Part shown: positions 26,865-36,500 of the stretch, piece by piece
How the letters are laid out: each line of letters begins with the position of its first letter
Numbering within the stretch: the first letter of the stretch is position 1
Assembly: GCA_044349155.1 (NCBI GenBank)
Contig: JBIKRQ010000001.1
Location: 1-64,000, forward strand
Direction of reading: 5' to 3'
DNA: 64,000 nt
Origin: VGSZ01 sp044349155
GTDB taxonomy: Bacteria; Myxococcota; UBA727; VGSZ01
The notes under the pieces: generated by a model
Told to the model about the DNA's origin: nothing
Database searches by the model: none
Seen by the model: only the letters and a program-made list of their open reading frames with translations
Program-made: the position numbers and the translations under genes

Positions 26865-27434
26865 TCAGTGCTTCTTCTTGGCCTGCCACGGCACATCGCC
26901 ATGGCCGTTGCTGTGCGCCGACAAGCGCGCCCAGGCGAACAGCACGTCGGAGAGGCGGTTGATGTACGTGATCGCCAGCGGTCGCACCGGCGTGTGCCGC
27001 GCCAGCGTGACGAGCTCGCGCTCGGCTCGACGCACCACCGTGCGCGCCAGGTGCAAGCGCGCGGCAGCATCGCCACCGGTGGGCAGCACGAACGTGGTGA
27101 GCGGCGGCACGCGGGCCGTGGCGTCGTCGATGGCGGCTTCGAGCTCGGCGATGCGCGCTGCATCGATGCGGCTGTCGAGGCGTTCGGCGAGGGCACCATC
27201 TTTGTTGGGCGGGGTGGCGAGTTCGGCACCGAGGTCGAACAGGTCGCTCATCACGTGCACCAACGGCTCCCGCAACATCGGCGGCAGGTCGGTGGCGGCG
27301 TGGGCGAGACCAATGGTGGCGTTGGCCTCGTCGACGGTGCCGTAGGCCGACACACGCTCGTGGTCTTTGCCAACGCGTTCGCCACCAAACAGGGCCGTGC
27401 CGCCGTCGTCGCCAGTGCGGGTGTAGAGCTTCAT
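26865..27434 (-). CDS. pduO: Cob(I)yrinic acid a,c-diamide / cobalamin adenosyltransferase, PduO type
   Basis: 189 residues from ATG 27434, with GAGG 5 nt upstream (a TTG at 27449 is an alternative). Transfers adenosyl from ATP to Co(I) cobalamin. Seen: KLYTRTGDDGGTALFGGERV at the N-terminus (ATP-binding), SDLFDLGAELATP, FVLPTGGDAAARLHLARTV and RRAERELVTL, then INRLSDVLFAWAR at the C-terminus. The end is Lys/His-rich (WQAKKKH). No cobalamin riboswitch is evident upstream. The product would support B12-dependent mutases elsewhere in the genome. Confidence 0.95.
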   Translation of the reverse strand: MKLYTRTGDDGGTALFGGERVGKDHERVSAYGTVDEANATIGLAHAATDLPPMLREPLVHVMSDLFDLGAELATPPNKDGALAERLDSRIDAARIAELEAAIDDATARVPPLTTFVLPTGGDAAARLHLARTVVRRAERELVTLARHTPVRPLAITYINRLSDVLFAWARLSAHSNGHGDVPWQAKKKH

Positions 27435-27502
27435 CGAATCCTCGTTCAAAAGAGTGCAGGCATCGCAGACAGCAGTGAGATGTCAGTGGTGCCGTCGACG
27501 TC

Positions 27503-27532
27503 TCATCCCGAATGGGAGGTCATTCGGGATGA
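27503..27532. terminator. Perfect 12-bp inverted repeat, likely terminator of the hydrolase gene
   Basis: TCATCCCGAATG / CATTCGGGATGA with a 6-nt loop (GGAGGT on the plus strand). It starts 16 nt after the hydrolase stop and lies ~70 nt before the adenosyltransferase start. No T-tract on either side, so a regulatory or repeat-element role is possible. Confidence 0.5.
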
Positions 27533-27548
27533 CGCGCGGAGCGGCGGA

Positions 27549-29471
27549 TCACTCGAGGGTGGTGTGTACCGTCGGCACGTCGTCGGTGTGCAGGCTCGTG
27601 AAGAACTCCGTCACGAGTGCTTGCGCGACGGGGTTGTCGAACACGGCGAAGTGGCCGTCGACGGGGTACTGCACGACCGCAGCGGTGAGCGGCGCGTCGT
27701 CGTCGGTGCGCAGGTTGCCGCTCACGGTGGTGTCGCCCACGTCGTCAATACCCAGCAGCGACAGCACTGGCAGCGGTGCTGCAATCGGGCTGGCGAGCGG
27801 CACGCTGTACGAGCCCGCCAGGCCCGCGTGGTTGCGCGGCGGCGTGAACGTGTCGAGCTGCCCCGACGTGACGACGAGGTGCGGCGTATGTCGACCTTCA
27901 CGATGACGCCACAGCGGTCCGTAGTTCAGCGGGTCGGCAGGATCGACGAAGGTCTGCAGCAGCGACGGGATCGGATGGAAGGTGTCGATGACGTCGTCAG
28001 ACGGCATGAGCAGTGCGGTCTTCAGCACGTCGGCGATCACAATCGGTTCGGTCTTTTCGATCAAGCTCGGCGCGAGGCCCGCACCAGCACCCGACAACAA
28101 GGCACCCGTGATGCGGTCTTCGAGGGCCACAAACAACGCGCCGACAATGCCGCCTTGCGAGTGGCCGAAGTAGGAAAGATGCTCGGCGTCGAAGTGGTGT
28201 TCGACGTCGTCAACACCGCGCACGCGCAGCGTCTGCAGGGCGGTGACCTGCTGCACTTTTTCGAGCGCGCTTTGGCGCCAGTTGTCGCGGCCCGCGAAGG
28301 GGTTGAAGAAGTTGAACGTGAGGATTTCTTCCTGGCCTGCGCGGTGGCCCAGACGCGTGCGGTGCAGCGGTTCGCTGATGGCCAACATCGCCGAGCCCGC
28401 CGCCGTCACGCGCACCGCTTCGGAGCCAGCACTTCGGCCGAGGCCACTCTCGAGGTCACCGCCGGTGCCGTGCCCGTAGACCACCGCCGGCCACCCTGCA
28501 GCGGGCATGTCGCCGCGCGGGACGGTGAGCACGAACGGCACGACTTCTTCGCGCTGGATCGCCGGCACACCGTCGTCGTCGAAGACGAAGCCGCCGTTGA
28601 CGCCGTCTTGCGTGTCGAACGGTGCTGTGCCCGCTTGAAACGCCGCAATCGTGATGGTGCCGTCGAAGACGAGGTACGACAGGCGCGCATCATCGGCGCG
28701 TTGCACGACGTCGCTGACGGTCGGGACGTAGGCGCGAGCGACGTCGTAGGCCTTCACGAGCCCCGCGGTGCTCTGCTGCGGGGTCACCGATTGCACGAGG
28801 GCCACGTCGTAGATGGCGAGCCCGCTGTCGGTCAGCACCTGGGCCGCGGCGGTGCAGTCGACGTCGCGGTCGAGGGTGGCTGGCAGCGTGCACGACAGCA
28901 GCGCGCGCAGGTCGTCTGACGGGCCGAGGGGCACGCCGTCTGCGCGGTGCACAGTCGACGTCGCCACGAGGGCAAAGCGACCCTGGGGCACAGCGCCGAG
29001 CAGCAGGTTCACAGCGACGGTCCCGGCGGGCAGAAACGAGGTGCCGTCGGGGTAGTGGCGCCACTCGATGGGGAGGCGGCGGCCGGCAAGCGGGCCATCG
29101 AGCTCGACGACAAACAGGCCGCTGTCGTCGTTCATGCTGGCGGCGGGTGTGGCGGGCAAAGTGCTTTCGTCCACACCGCCATCGACCTTGAAGTAGAGCG
29201 TGGACGACCCTGCGAAGCCGGGGGCGTGGGCGAAGATCGCGAGGTAGTCCTCGAGGGCGGCGGAGTCGTAGGGGTTGGGGAAGGCGCGGAAGTCGAGGGT
29301 GCCGTCGTCTTTGACGAGGAGGTCGGAGGGGTAGGGCGTGTCGAGGAATGCTGTGCGCTCACCGGTGGGGAGCACGAAGGTGACAGGCGCGCGCTCGGGC
29401 TCGGGCTCGGGGGTGCACGCGATCGCGGGCAGGAGCAGGAACGAAGCGGCAGCAAGCGAGGGGCGCAGCAT
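27549..29471 (-). CDS. Alpha/beta-hydrolase-fold lipoprotein
   Basis: 640 residues from ATG 29471, chosen because it opens the lipoprotein signal MLRPSLAAASFLLLPAIAC; no clear ribosome binding site. After a short Glu/Pro spacer the N-terminal ~300 residues are a beta-rich domain starting VTFVLPTGERTAFLDTPYPSD. The hydrolase core shows VVYGHGTGG (oxyanion region), SYFGHSQGG with the nucleophile Ser, and a late DGHFAVFDN that can supply the catalytic His. Similar large lipoprotein hydrolases are frequent in Myxococcota; substrate unknown, possibly an ester or lipid. Divergent from the tRNA. Confidence 0.85.
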   Translation of the reverse strand: MLRPSLAAASFLLLPAIACTPEPEPERAPVTFVLPTGERTAFLDTPYPSDLLVKDDGTLDFRAFPNPYDSAALEDYLAIFAHAPGFAGSSTLYFKVDGGVDESTLPATPAASMNDDSGLFVVELDGPLAGRRLPIEWRHYPDGTSFLPAGTVAVNLLLGAVPQGRFALVATSTVHRADGVPLGPSDDLRALLSCTLPATLDRDVDCTAAAQVLTDSGLAIYDVALVQSVTPQQSTAGLVKAYDVARAYVPTVSDVVQRADDARLSYLVFDGTITIAAFQAGTAPFDTQDGVNGGFVFDDDGVPAIQREEVVPFVLTVPRGDMPAAGWPAVVYGHGTGGDLESGLGRSAGSEAVRVTAAGSAMLAISEPLHRTRLGHRAGQEEILTFNFFNPFAGRDNWRQSALEKVQQVTALQTLRVRGVDDVEHHFDAEHLSYFGHSQGGIVGALFVALEDRITGALLSGAGAGLAPSLIEKTEPIVIADVLKTALLMPSDDVIDTFHPIPSLLQTFVDPADPLNYGPLWRHREGRHTPHLVVTSGQLDTFTPPRNHAGLAGSYSVPLASPIAAPLPVLSLLGIDDVGDTTVSGNLRTDDDAPLTAAVVQYPVDGHFAVFDNPVAQALVTEFFTSLHTDDVPTVHTTLE

Positions 29472-29583
29472 GCGGGGGATGATGGCAGAGCCACGGCACG
29501 ACGCCAGCCGCACAAAACGCAGGTGCCGACGCAACAAACGCTGGACAAGCCCAACAGGTTTGCTAAGAGCACGTCCAGACTTC

Positions 29584-29658
29584 GGGCTCGTAACTCAGCG
29601 GTAGAGTATTACCTTCACACGGTAGGAGTCACAGGTTCGAATCCTGTCGGGCCCACCA
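29584..29658 (+). tRNA. tRNA-Val (anticodon CAC)
   Basis: Full cloverleaf: acceptor GGGCTCG/CGGGCCC, D-stem ACTC/GAGT, anticodon stem TTACC/GGTAG with loop TTCACAC (anticodon CAC, reads GTG), T-stem ACAGG/CCTGT with TTCGAAT. The 3' CCA is encoded. GTG is a very frequent Val codon in this genome. Confidence 0.97.
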
Positions 29659-29668
29659 AGTCGGCAAG

Positions 29669-29694
29669 AACCCAGCGGCAACGCTGGGTTTTTT
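29669..29694 (+). terminator. Rho-independent terminator after tRNA-Val
   Basis: Stem AACCCAGCG (29669-29677) / CGCTGGGTT (29682-29690), loop GCAA, followed by TTTT. Separates the tRNA from the giant operon. Confidence 0.93.
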
Positions 29695-29702
29695 GTTGCC
29701 AC

Positions 29703-29714
29703 CACGTCTACGTG
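29703..29714. promoter_or_regulatory. Palindrome CACGT-CT-ACGTG upstream of the giant operon
   Basis: A 12-nt inverted repeat between the tRNA terminator and the first gene of the operon (start 29789). A possible operator in the only obvious promoter region of the operon. No clear -35/-10 pair is assigned. Confidence 0.3.
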
Positions 29715-29788
29715 AGCGGCTTTCACGATACGGCAGGTGGGCAGTCAACAGAGTTGCGGTGCCTGATCGCGGGTGCTATCGACCGAAC

Positions 29789-30574
29789 ATGCTACGGGGG
29801 GGCCCAGCACTCGCGCTTTGTGCGCTCACATTGTTCGGCTGCGACCGGTCGGTTGCGCCCGACCAGCGTCGTGCAGCCGAAAACGTCATTGGCAAGCTGC
29901 CCGCACCGATCCGCGAGCGGTTCGCCACCGCTGCCGGCCGCCGCGAGATGGAGCGCGCCCTCGACGACAAAGCGCTGCTTGTCGCCGAGGCTCGACGACA
30001 CGAGTTTCACGAACGTCCAGACATTCGGACGGCCGTGCAAGAACTTGAGAACAAGTTGATTGTGCAAGCGCTGCTCGAACAAGAGCGCGCCACCGTTTCA
30101 TCGACAGAGCCAGAACTTCGGGCGTACTACGACGCCCACCGCGCTGACTTTCGCTTGCCCGCGCGGCGTGAAACCTCGCGCATCCTCGTCGCTGACGCTG
30201 ACCCAACCGCGGCGCAACAGCGGATCGATGGCTTGAAGAAGCGCCTTGCTGCTGGTGAGCCGTTCGCGGTTGTGGCTGCTGCCGGAGACGGTGCCGAGCG
30301 CATCACATCGGGGCGCCTCGGGCACGTGAACCAAGCGCAGGAGGATCGCGCGCTCGCCGACGCTGTCTTCGCCGCCGAGGTGGGCAAGGTGGTTGGCCCG
30401 GTGCGCGTCCGCGACGGCCAGGCCCTGCTGCTGGTCACCGCCGTGCTGCCGGCGTCTGAGCAAGCTTTCGAGGCCGTCCGCGGCGTCGTCGAGAACAAGC
30501 TGCAGCCGACGCTGCAGCGTCGGTCGTTTGAACGTCTGGTGGAACGTCTGCGGACGGAGGCTGACCGTGAGTGA
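29789..30574 (+). CDS. Parvulin-type peptidyl-prolyl isomerase lipoprotein 1
   Basis: 261 residues from ATG 29789, which opens the lipoprotein signal MLRGGPALALCALTLFGC (Cys18). The N-terminal half is helical and SurA/PrsA-like (IGKLPAPIRERFATAAGRRE, ELENKLIVQALLEQERATVS, LRAYYDAHRADF). Residues ~135-225 form the rotamase domain: SRILVADADPTAAQQRID, AAGEPFAVVAAAGDGAERI, SGRLGHVNQ, AEVGKVVGPVRVRDGQALLL. Some parvulin positions are degenerate, so it may act as a chaperone more than as an isomerase. Its last 8 nt overlap the GTG start of the giant gene, which strongly suggests it helps fold or export that product. First gene of the operon. Confidence 0.87.
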   Translation: MLRGGPALALCALTLFGCDRSVAPDQRRAAENVIGKLPAPIRERFATAAGRREMERALDDKALLVAEARRHEFHERPDIRTAVQELENKLIVQALLEQERATVSSTEPELRAYYDAHRADFRLPARRETSRILVADADPTAAQQRIDGLKKRLAAGEPFAVVAAAGDGAERITSGRLGHVNQAQEDRALADAVFAAEVGKVVGPVRVRDGQALLLVTAVLPASEQAFEAVRGVVENKLQPTLQRRSFERLVERLRTEADRE

Positions 30575-33500
30575 TCGCCACGCAGGCCGGGGGGCCCTCG
30601 CGACGTTTGTGACGACGACCATCGTTGCTGTTCTGTGTTGCTTCAGCAGCGCCACGTCGGCGGAGCCTGTCGGCGTCTCTGTTCGCCAACCGATACGCGT
30701 CGGTTCTTCCACCACCGTCGAGTTGAGCATCACCAGCAGCGGTGCCCAGGTCGCGGTGAGCGCGCACGGCGTCGACGCCGGTGGCGCCTTTGCCCAGGTT
30801 GATGGCGTGACCACCGCCGTCGACGCCAGCGGCGTGGCACGCCTCTCGTTGCCGTTGCTGCGTGCGTTTCCTGAAGGTGGGCGCCTCGATGTCGACATCG
30901 TCGATATCGATACCAGCGGTACCCGGAGCCCGGCTGTTCGGCGCACCTTCGACGCGAAGGCTGCTGGGCCCCGCTTCGACGCAGAGCCCGCCGTCGAGAT
31001 CAGTGCCGGTGGTGTCGGCGTACGCTTGAGCCACCCTACCGACGTGGTCCTCAGTGACGTGCGCATTATCCTCGCCAGCGCCGAAGCGCTTCGTGGCGTC
31101 AATGGCGACTTGCAGCGCGCCGCCGCGTTGTCGGTGTTGTCCGTCGGCCGCGTCACGACCCCAACGCGCGTTGGCGCGACGTCGACATCGTCGTTCTTTC
31201 CGCTGCTCGAGAGCCGATCGCTGCCTGCTGATGGTGTGGCGCTGGTAGAGGCGACGTTGAGCGACGCCTTTGGTCGCACGTCGAGCCGCTCGCTGGTGTC
31301 GTTCGTCGATACGGGGGCACTCGACCAGTTGCTCAGCTTGTCGATTGGTCAGGGTCCTGTGCTGCTGTCGGCGGGGTTTGGCCAGCGGCTCGCGCTGCCG
31401 GTGACGGGGCACTTTCTCATCGCCGGCGATGTCGACCTGCGCGGCGCCGAGTCGGGCGTCGTGTACACGTCGAGTGACATTGAGGTTGTCGCCGTCACCA
31501 GCGACGGCACCCTGGTCGCACGCAACAACGGCACAGCGACGGTGACGGCGCGGTTCGGCAGCGTTGAAGCCAGTGTCGACGTGATCGTGGACAGCACAGC
31601 AGAACTCGTGTCGTTGGCGATCGCCGCCGCAGACGGCGGGCCAGGCGCAACGATTGAGCTGCCACGAGCCGATGTCTCGCAACGCGTTCGACTGTTGGCG
31701 ACCCTCAGCGACGACCGCATTGTCGACGTCAGCGACGCCAGCACCATCTGGGCCAGCAGCGCGCCGGGCATCGTTCGCGCCGATCCTGGAGCGTTGTTGG
31801 TGGCGCGTGCGCCAGGCGAGGCAACGGTCACCGCCACACTCGGGACGCTGCAGGGGAGTGCCCGCGTGGTCGTTCGCGACGGCGAGCCCACCATCACCGT
31901 GAGTGCCGCGCAAGCTGTGGCTGGTGAAGCCTTCGAAGTCACCGCCTACCCCGCCGACGACATTGGCGTCGAGCGCGTCACCTTCTTCATCAACGGCGTC
32001 CCTGCCAACGTGCTCGAAGCCGCCCCATGGACGATTCAGCTGCAAGCGCCACCACGGCCCGGTGCGCAGATCACCGTGGCCGCCGTCGTGACCGACACGG
32101 CGCAACAGCCGACCCGCAGCAGCGACGTCAATGTGTCTGTTGTTGCTGCTCCGGTACCGAGCGCCGTTGCTCTGTCGTTTGTGAAGCCGACGACCTCGAG
32201 CTTCCTGGTCGCGGGGCAGGGCACCACGCTGACGGTATCGGGGGGCTCGCAGCGCGGATTGCAGGCGGTCCGCTTCTACGCCGACGGGACACTCATTGGG
32301 ACGTCGACAGCGGCACGTGTGGTCCTCGAGCCCGGCGTTGCAACCGCCGAACCGGTTCAACGGGTGCTGTGGGAAGTGGGCTACACGCCAGCGACGTCGT
32401 TGGCTGGTCGCGGCGTCGTGCTGCGCGCCGTTGGCGTGGAAGCGAGTGGTGCCGAGACTGCAGCGGCCGTCGTCGCTGTTCGCGTTCAGGCAGACACAAC
32501 CGCGGCGATCGTGATGGCGGCGCCGCTGGCTTCGCCAGTGCAGGCAACCGTTGGGCGCGTGATGACCTTTAGCGGCACCATCGTCGACGACACGTTGGCG
32601 CTGGGGGCCCAACTCACCCTTGTTGTCGATGAGCGCGACATCGCGTCGACGAACATCGTGGCGACGACAACAGATGGCAGCATCGCTGGCACGGCTCCGT
32701 TCGCTGTTCGCTTTGTTCCAACAGCGATCCGTCACGAGGTGAGCATCCGTGTCACCGACACGAACAACAAAGTGACATCGCGATCGTTCGTGGTGCTGAC
32801 GACGACAGAACTCCCGCCCGAGGTGTTGATCCTGACGCCGGTTGTGGGTGCTTCGTTTGCTGTCGGGCAGCTGGTGCAACTCAGTGCGGCGATCGTCGAC
32901 GAGAGCGCATCGACGACGACGGTGCAGTGGTTCGTCAACGGCAGCCCTGTCGCCACCACAGACCCCACCGGCCTGACCGCGTCATTCCGCGCCGGCGTTG
33001 CGCAGGTTGGCGGACCGGTGACCATCGAGGCGCTCGCCACCGACGACACCGGCAACCCGCGACGTGCTGCGCGCGATATCAGCGTCGTGCCCGACACCAA
33101 GGTGCCGGTCGTGAACATCGACAGCAGCCTTTCGCCCAGCGTTGTCGTCAACAACGACCTGTTGGTGACGGTCACCGGACAGGACGAAGGCGGCATCGAC
33201 CGCTTTGAGTTGCTCGTCGACGACGTGCTGGTCGCGAGCACCAATGCCCCGGGTCAGGCTGGCGACCTCGACGTGGCGCATCTCCTCGTCCCCCGGGCGC
33301 AACTGGCTCGCCTCGGAGCGCACACGCTCAAGGCCCGTGCCTTCGACAAGGCGCAGAACCCGGGCGCATCCCCAGACGTGGCCATCTCGGTCGTCGCTGA
33401 TGGCCCCCCTTCGGTGGCAATCGCCAACAACCGTCGGGTTGTCACCGGCAGCACCTTTACGCTGGAAGCAACAGCAAGCGACGACACCCGGGTCGTCGAG

Positions 33501-36500
33501 GTTGAACTCCAGTGCAACGGCGTGACCACCGTTCGCACGGCGCCGCCCTACACGGCACCTTGCACAGCACCGCTTGCGCCAGGACCGCTCGAGGTTGTGG
33601 TCACGGCGCGCGATGCGACGCATGCGACGACGGCGTCGAAGACGCTCGCGGTCGTTGCCGACACCAAAGAACCGTTGGTCTCGATCGCGCCCACATCGCT
33701 GTCGCCCCACTTCGTTGGGCGTCCGCTCACGGTTGAAGTGACTGCGAGCGACGACACCGCGGTCGCATCGATATCGCTCACCCTCGATGATGTTGTTCTT
33801 GGCCCGCCCCTCCGTCGTCGCATCGGTTTGTACGAGGTGGCGTCGTGGTCCTTGCCTGGCGCCACTTTCGCGAACGCCGGCCAGCGGCTGCTGGTCGCGA
33901 AGGTCGTCGACAGCAGCGGCAACCCCACCGAGCGGAGTTCGACGCTGTTGGTGGTGACTGATCGGGCGCCTGTCGTGACCATCACAGAGCCGGCGGGGCG
34001 GAGCATCCACAAGGAAGGCGACGACGTCACGATCGCCTGGAGTGCCAGCGACGATGACGGTCTCGTTGGTGCCGTCGGCGTCTCGGGCGGCGTTTTTCAG
34101 GGGGTTTTGCCAACCACGACGACGCCGACCTCGTTGCGTGGTCAGCAGGTGACCGTGGTGCAAGGGCCGACACGCAGCGCCGAAGCGAGCGTCGGGATCG
34201 CTGCGAAGGACACCGCTGGTCAGGTCACGATCAAGACTGTTGACCTCACCATTCGCGCAGACCTGGAACCGCCGCAGGCCACGCTCGTGCAGCCTGCACT
34301 CAGCGCAACGCCGATCGTTGTCTACGCCGGTGGCGCCCTGGGCATGCGTGTTGAGGGCACCGACGACGTGCGCATCCAGCGGGTTGAGGTCGCCATCGAC
34401 GGCGTGCCGCTGGCCTCGCTCGATCGCATTTCCGAAGTTCTCGAGACAACGCGCTTCCCCGACCCGTTTCAGCCGGGTCAGACGACGACGTCGAAGCTGC
34501 GTCGGAGCGTGTTTGGCGAAGTGGTCTCGCTCGCTGGGGTTGCGCAGGGGCCGCACACCCTCAAGACGACCGTCTACGACCTCGCGAACCCCGTGACGCT
34601 GCGCGAAGTGCAGATCGATGTTCGTCCGTTCACCGACGACCAAAAGCCGGTGGCCACAATCGTGTTGTCGCCCACGCCCGACACCTGCGTTATCAACGCC
34701 ACGATCGATGTTCGTGTGACCGCGACCGACAATGTTCGTGTCAGCAGCATGACTGCAACAATCGGCGGGGAACAACGCGAGGTCATCGGGGGAGATGCAA
34801 CCTTCCCCTACGTCGTCGCCGGCCCCGTTGGTGCGCGCCGCTCGTTTTCACTGGTGGCTCGCGACGCTGCAGGAAATCAGGGCACCGCCTCGGCGTCGTG
34901 CCTCGTTGTCGCCGACGCCGCGCCGACGGTCGCTGTGACCACGCCGGCATCGGGCGACGTGGTGTACCCAATGGAGACCGTGAACGTCTCCAGCCGCGTG
35001 TTCGACGACCGTGGTGGCACTCGTACGTTTGCGTTCGCGGCGACGGCACTGCCGAGCGTGGTTGGTGGCGCCGTGGCGGTGGGGATCAGCAGCGCACAGC
35101 GGTCGCTTGCGATCGACGCGGGCGGGGGCGGCGCCGACGTGTCGGTGAGCGCCGGCGTCGTGACGGTGGTGCCGCGTGGCGCCGTTGGGGAAGCGCCCCT
35201 GCGCGTGACGTTCGATGCACCGTCGCGGTGTTCGATCCACAGCGTGTGGCGTACGCGCCTTGGCGCTGACTCCAGTGCTTTGGCGACATTCGTTGAGCAA
35301 GCCGAAGCGCTCGCTGTCGAACACGATTGCCGTGGGTCTGTTGAACTCGACGTTCCCCACAACGACATCGACGTCGTTGCAGTGCAGGTCGACTTTAAAG
35401 ACGGCGCGCAAGTAGAGGTTGGCTACGTCGATCGTGTTCCAAGCAGTGTTTCGTACGCCGATGGTGCGGACGCGTTGGCCGTGGCGCTGCGTGGGGCAAC
35501 GGTGCTGGCGCCGACGACGACGACCGTGTCGGCTCCGCTGCGCATCCCCGCAGCAGTCAGCCTGTTTGTTGGCACCGTGGCCATCGACGTTGTTGGTCAG
35601 AGCACGCTTGGGGTCAGCAGCATCTTCGTCGAAGAAGACGAGACCGCTCCGACCGTGACGATCGGCTCGCCGGTTGCGGGGCGCTCGTTCGTCGAGGGCT
35701 ACGAGCTGCCGATCGAGGTGTCGTCGGTCGACCGGCTCGCCACAATTGACGTTAGCGTCCTCGTCAACAGCACCATCGAGTTGCCCGCTCGTTTCACAGC
35801 AGGCTCGGCCTGGGCGGCTGTGCATCTGCCATCGGTGCTCAAGCAGGAGCGCACACTGTCGATGGTCGCCACGGCCGTCGACGAAGCTGGCAACCGCAGC
35901 ACATCGGCGCCTGTCGTCGTCAACATCGTTCCCGATGCGCGCCCCGCCATCGCATTCACCGAGCTGCGTTCGCCGGTTCAGAGCTATGATGAAGCGGCCT
36001 TGTCAGGTGGCGTCGTCGACATCTTGCAGGGGCAGCGTGTCGCAGTCGCTGCAACCTGTACGGACGACATCGGTGTGCAAACGGTGTCGGCCACGATCGA
36101 CGGCACCGACCTGCCGCTGACCCGCTCGGGTTCGTCGGTGCAGATGGCGTGGGATGTGCCGCTGGGCGCTGACGGGACGCCTCACGTCCTCGTGGTCCGT
36201 GCAGGTGACGGCACGGCGTTCACAGAGCGTTCGCTGGTCCTCGTTGCCTTGGTGCCGAAGGCGCCAGTCCTTGGCATCGTCGCTCCGGCGGCCGAGCAGC
36301 CGTTGCCCGAAGGCAGCATCCGCTTCGTCGTTGACGCGATCGCTGCCGACGACACCGAAGTCGCGGCGGTCGACGTGCTGCTCGACGGTCAGCTCGCGCT
36401 CACCATCGATCGCGGCGAGGCACTGTCGATCGGTGAGGTCGACGATGCGGGCGTCGCCAAAGCGACAGACGCCGCGACGCAAATGGTGCTCAACGAGATG

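Noticed and set aside
27435..27548. Possible cobalamin riboswitch ahead of the adenosyltransferase
   Set aside because: No B12-box-like sequence, and the region is too small for the aptamer.
30435..32879. Several very long minus-strand frames opposite the giant gene
   Set aside because: They are shadows caused by high third-position GC in the giant frame; they are rich in Arg and His and lack starts with ribosome binding sites.
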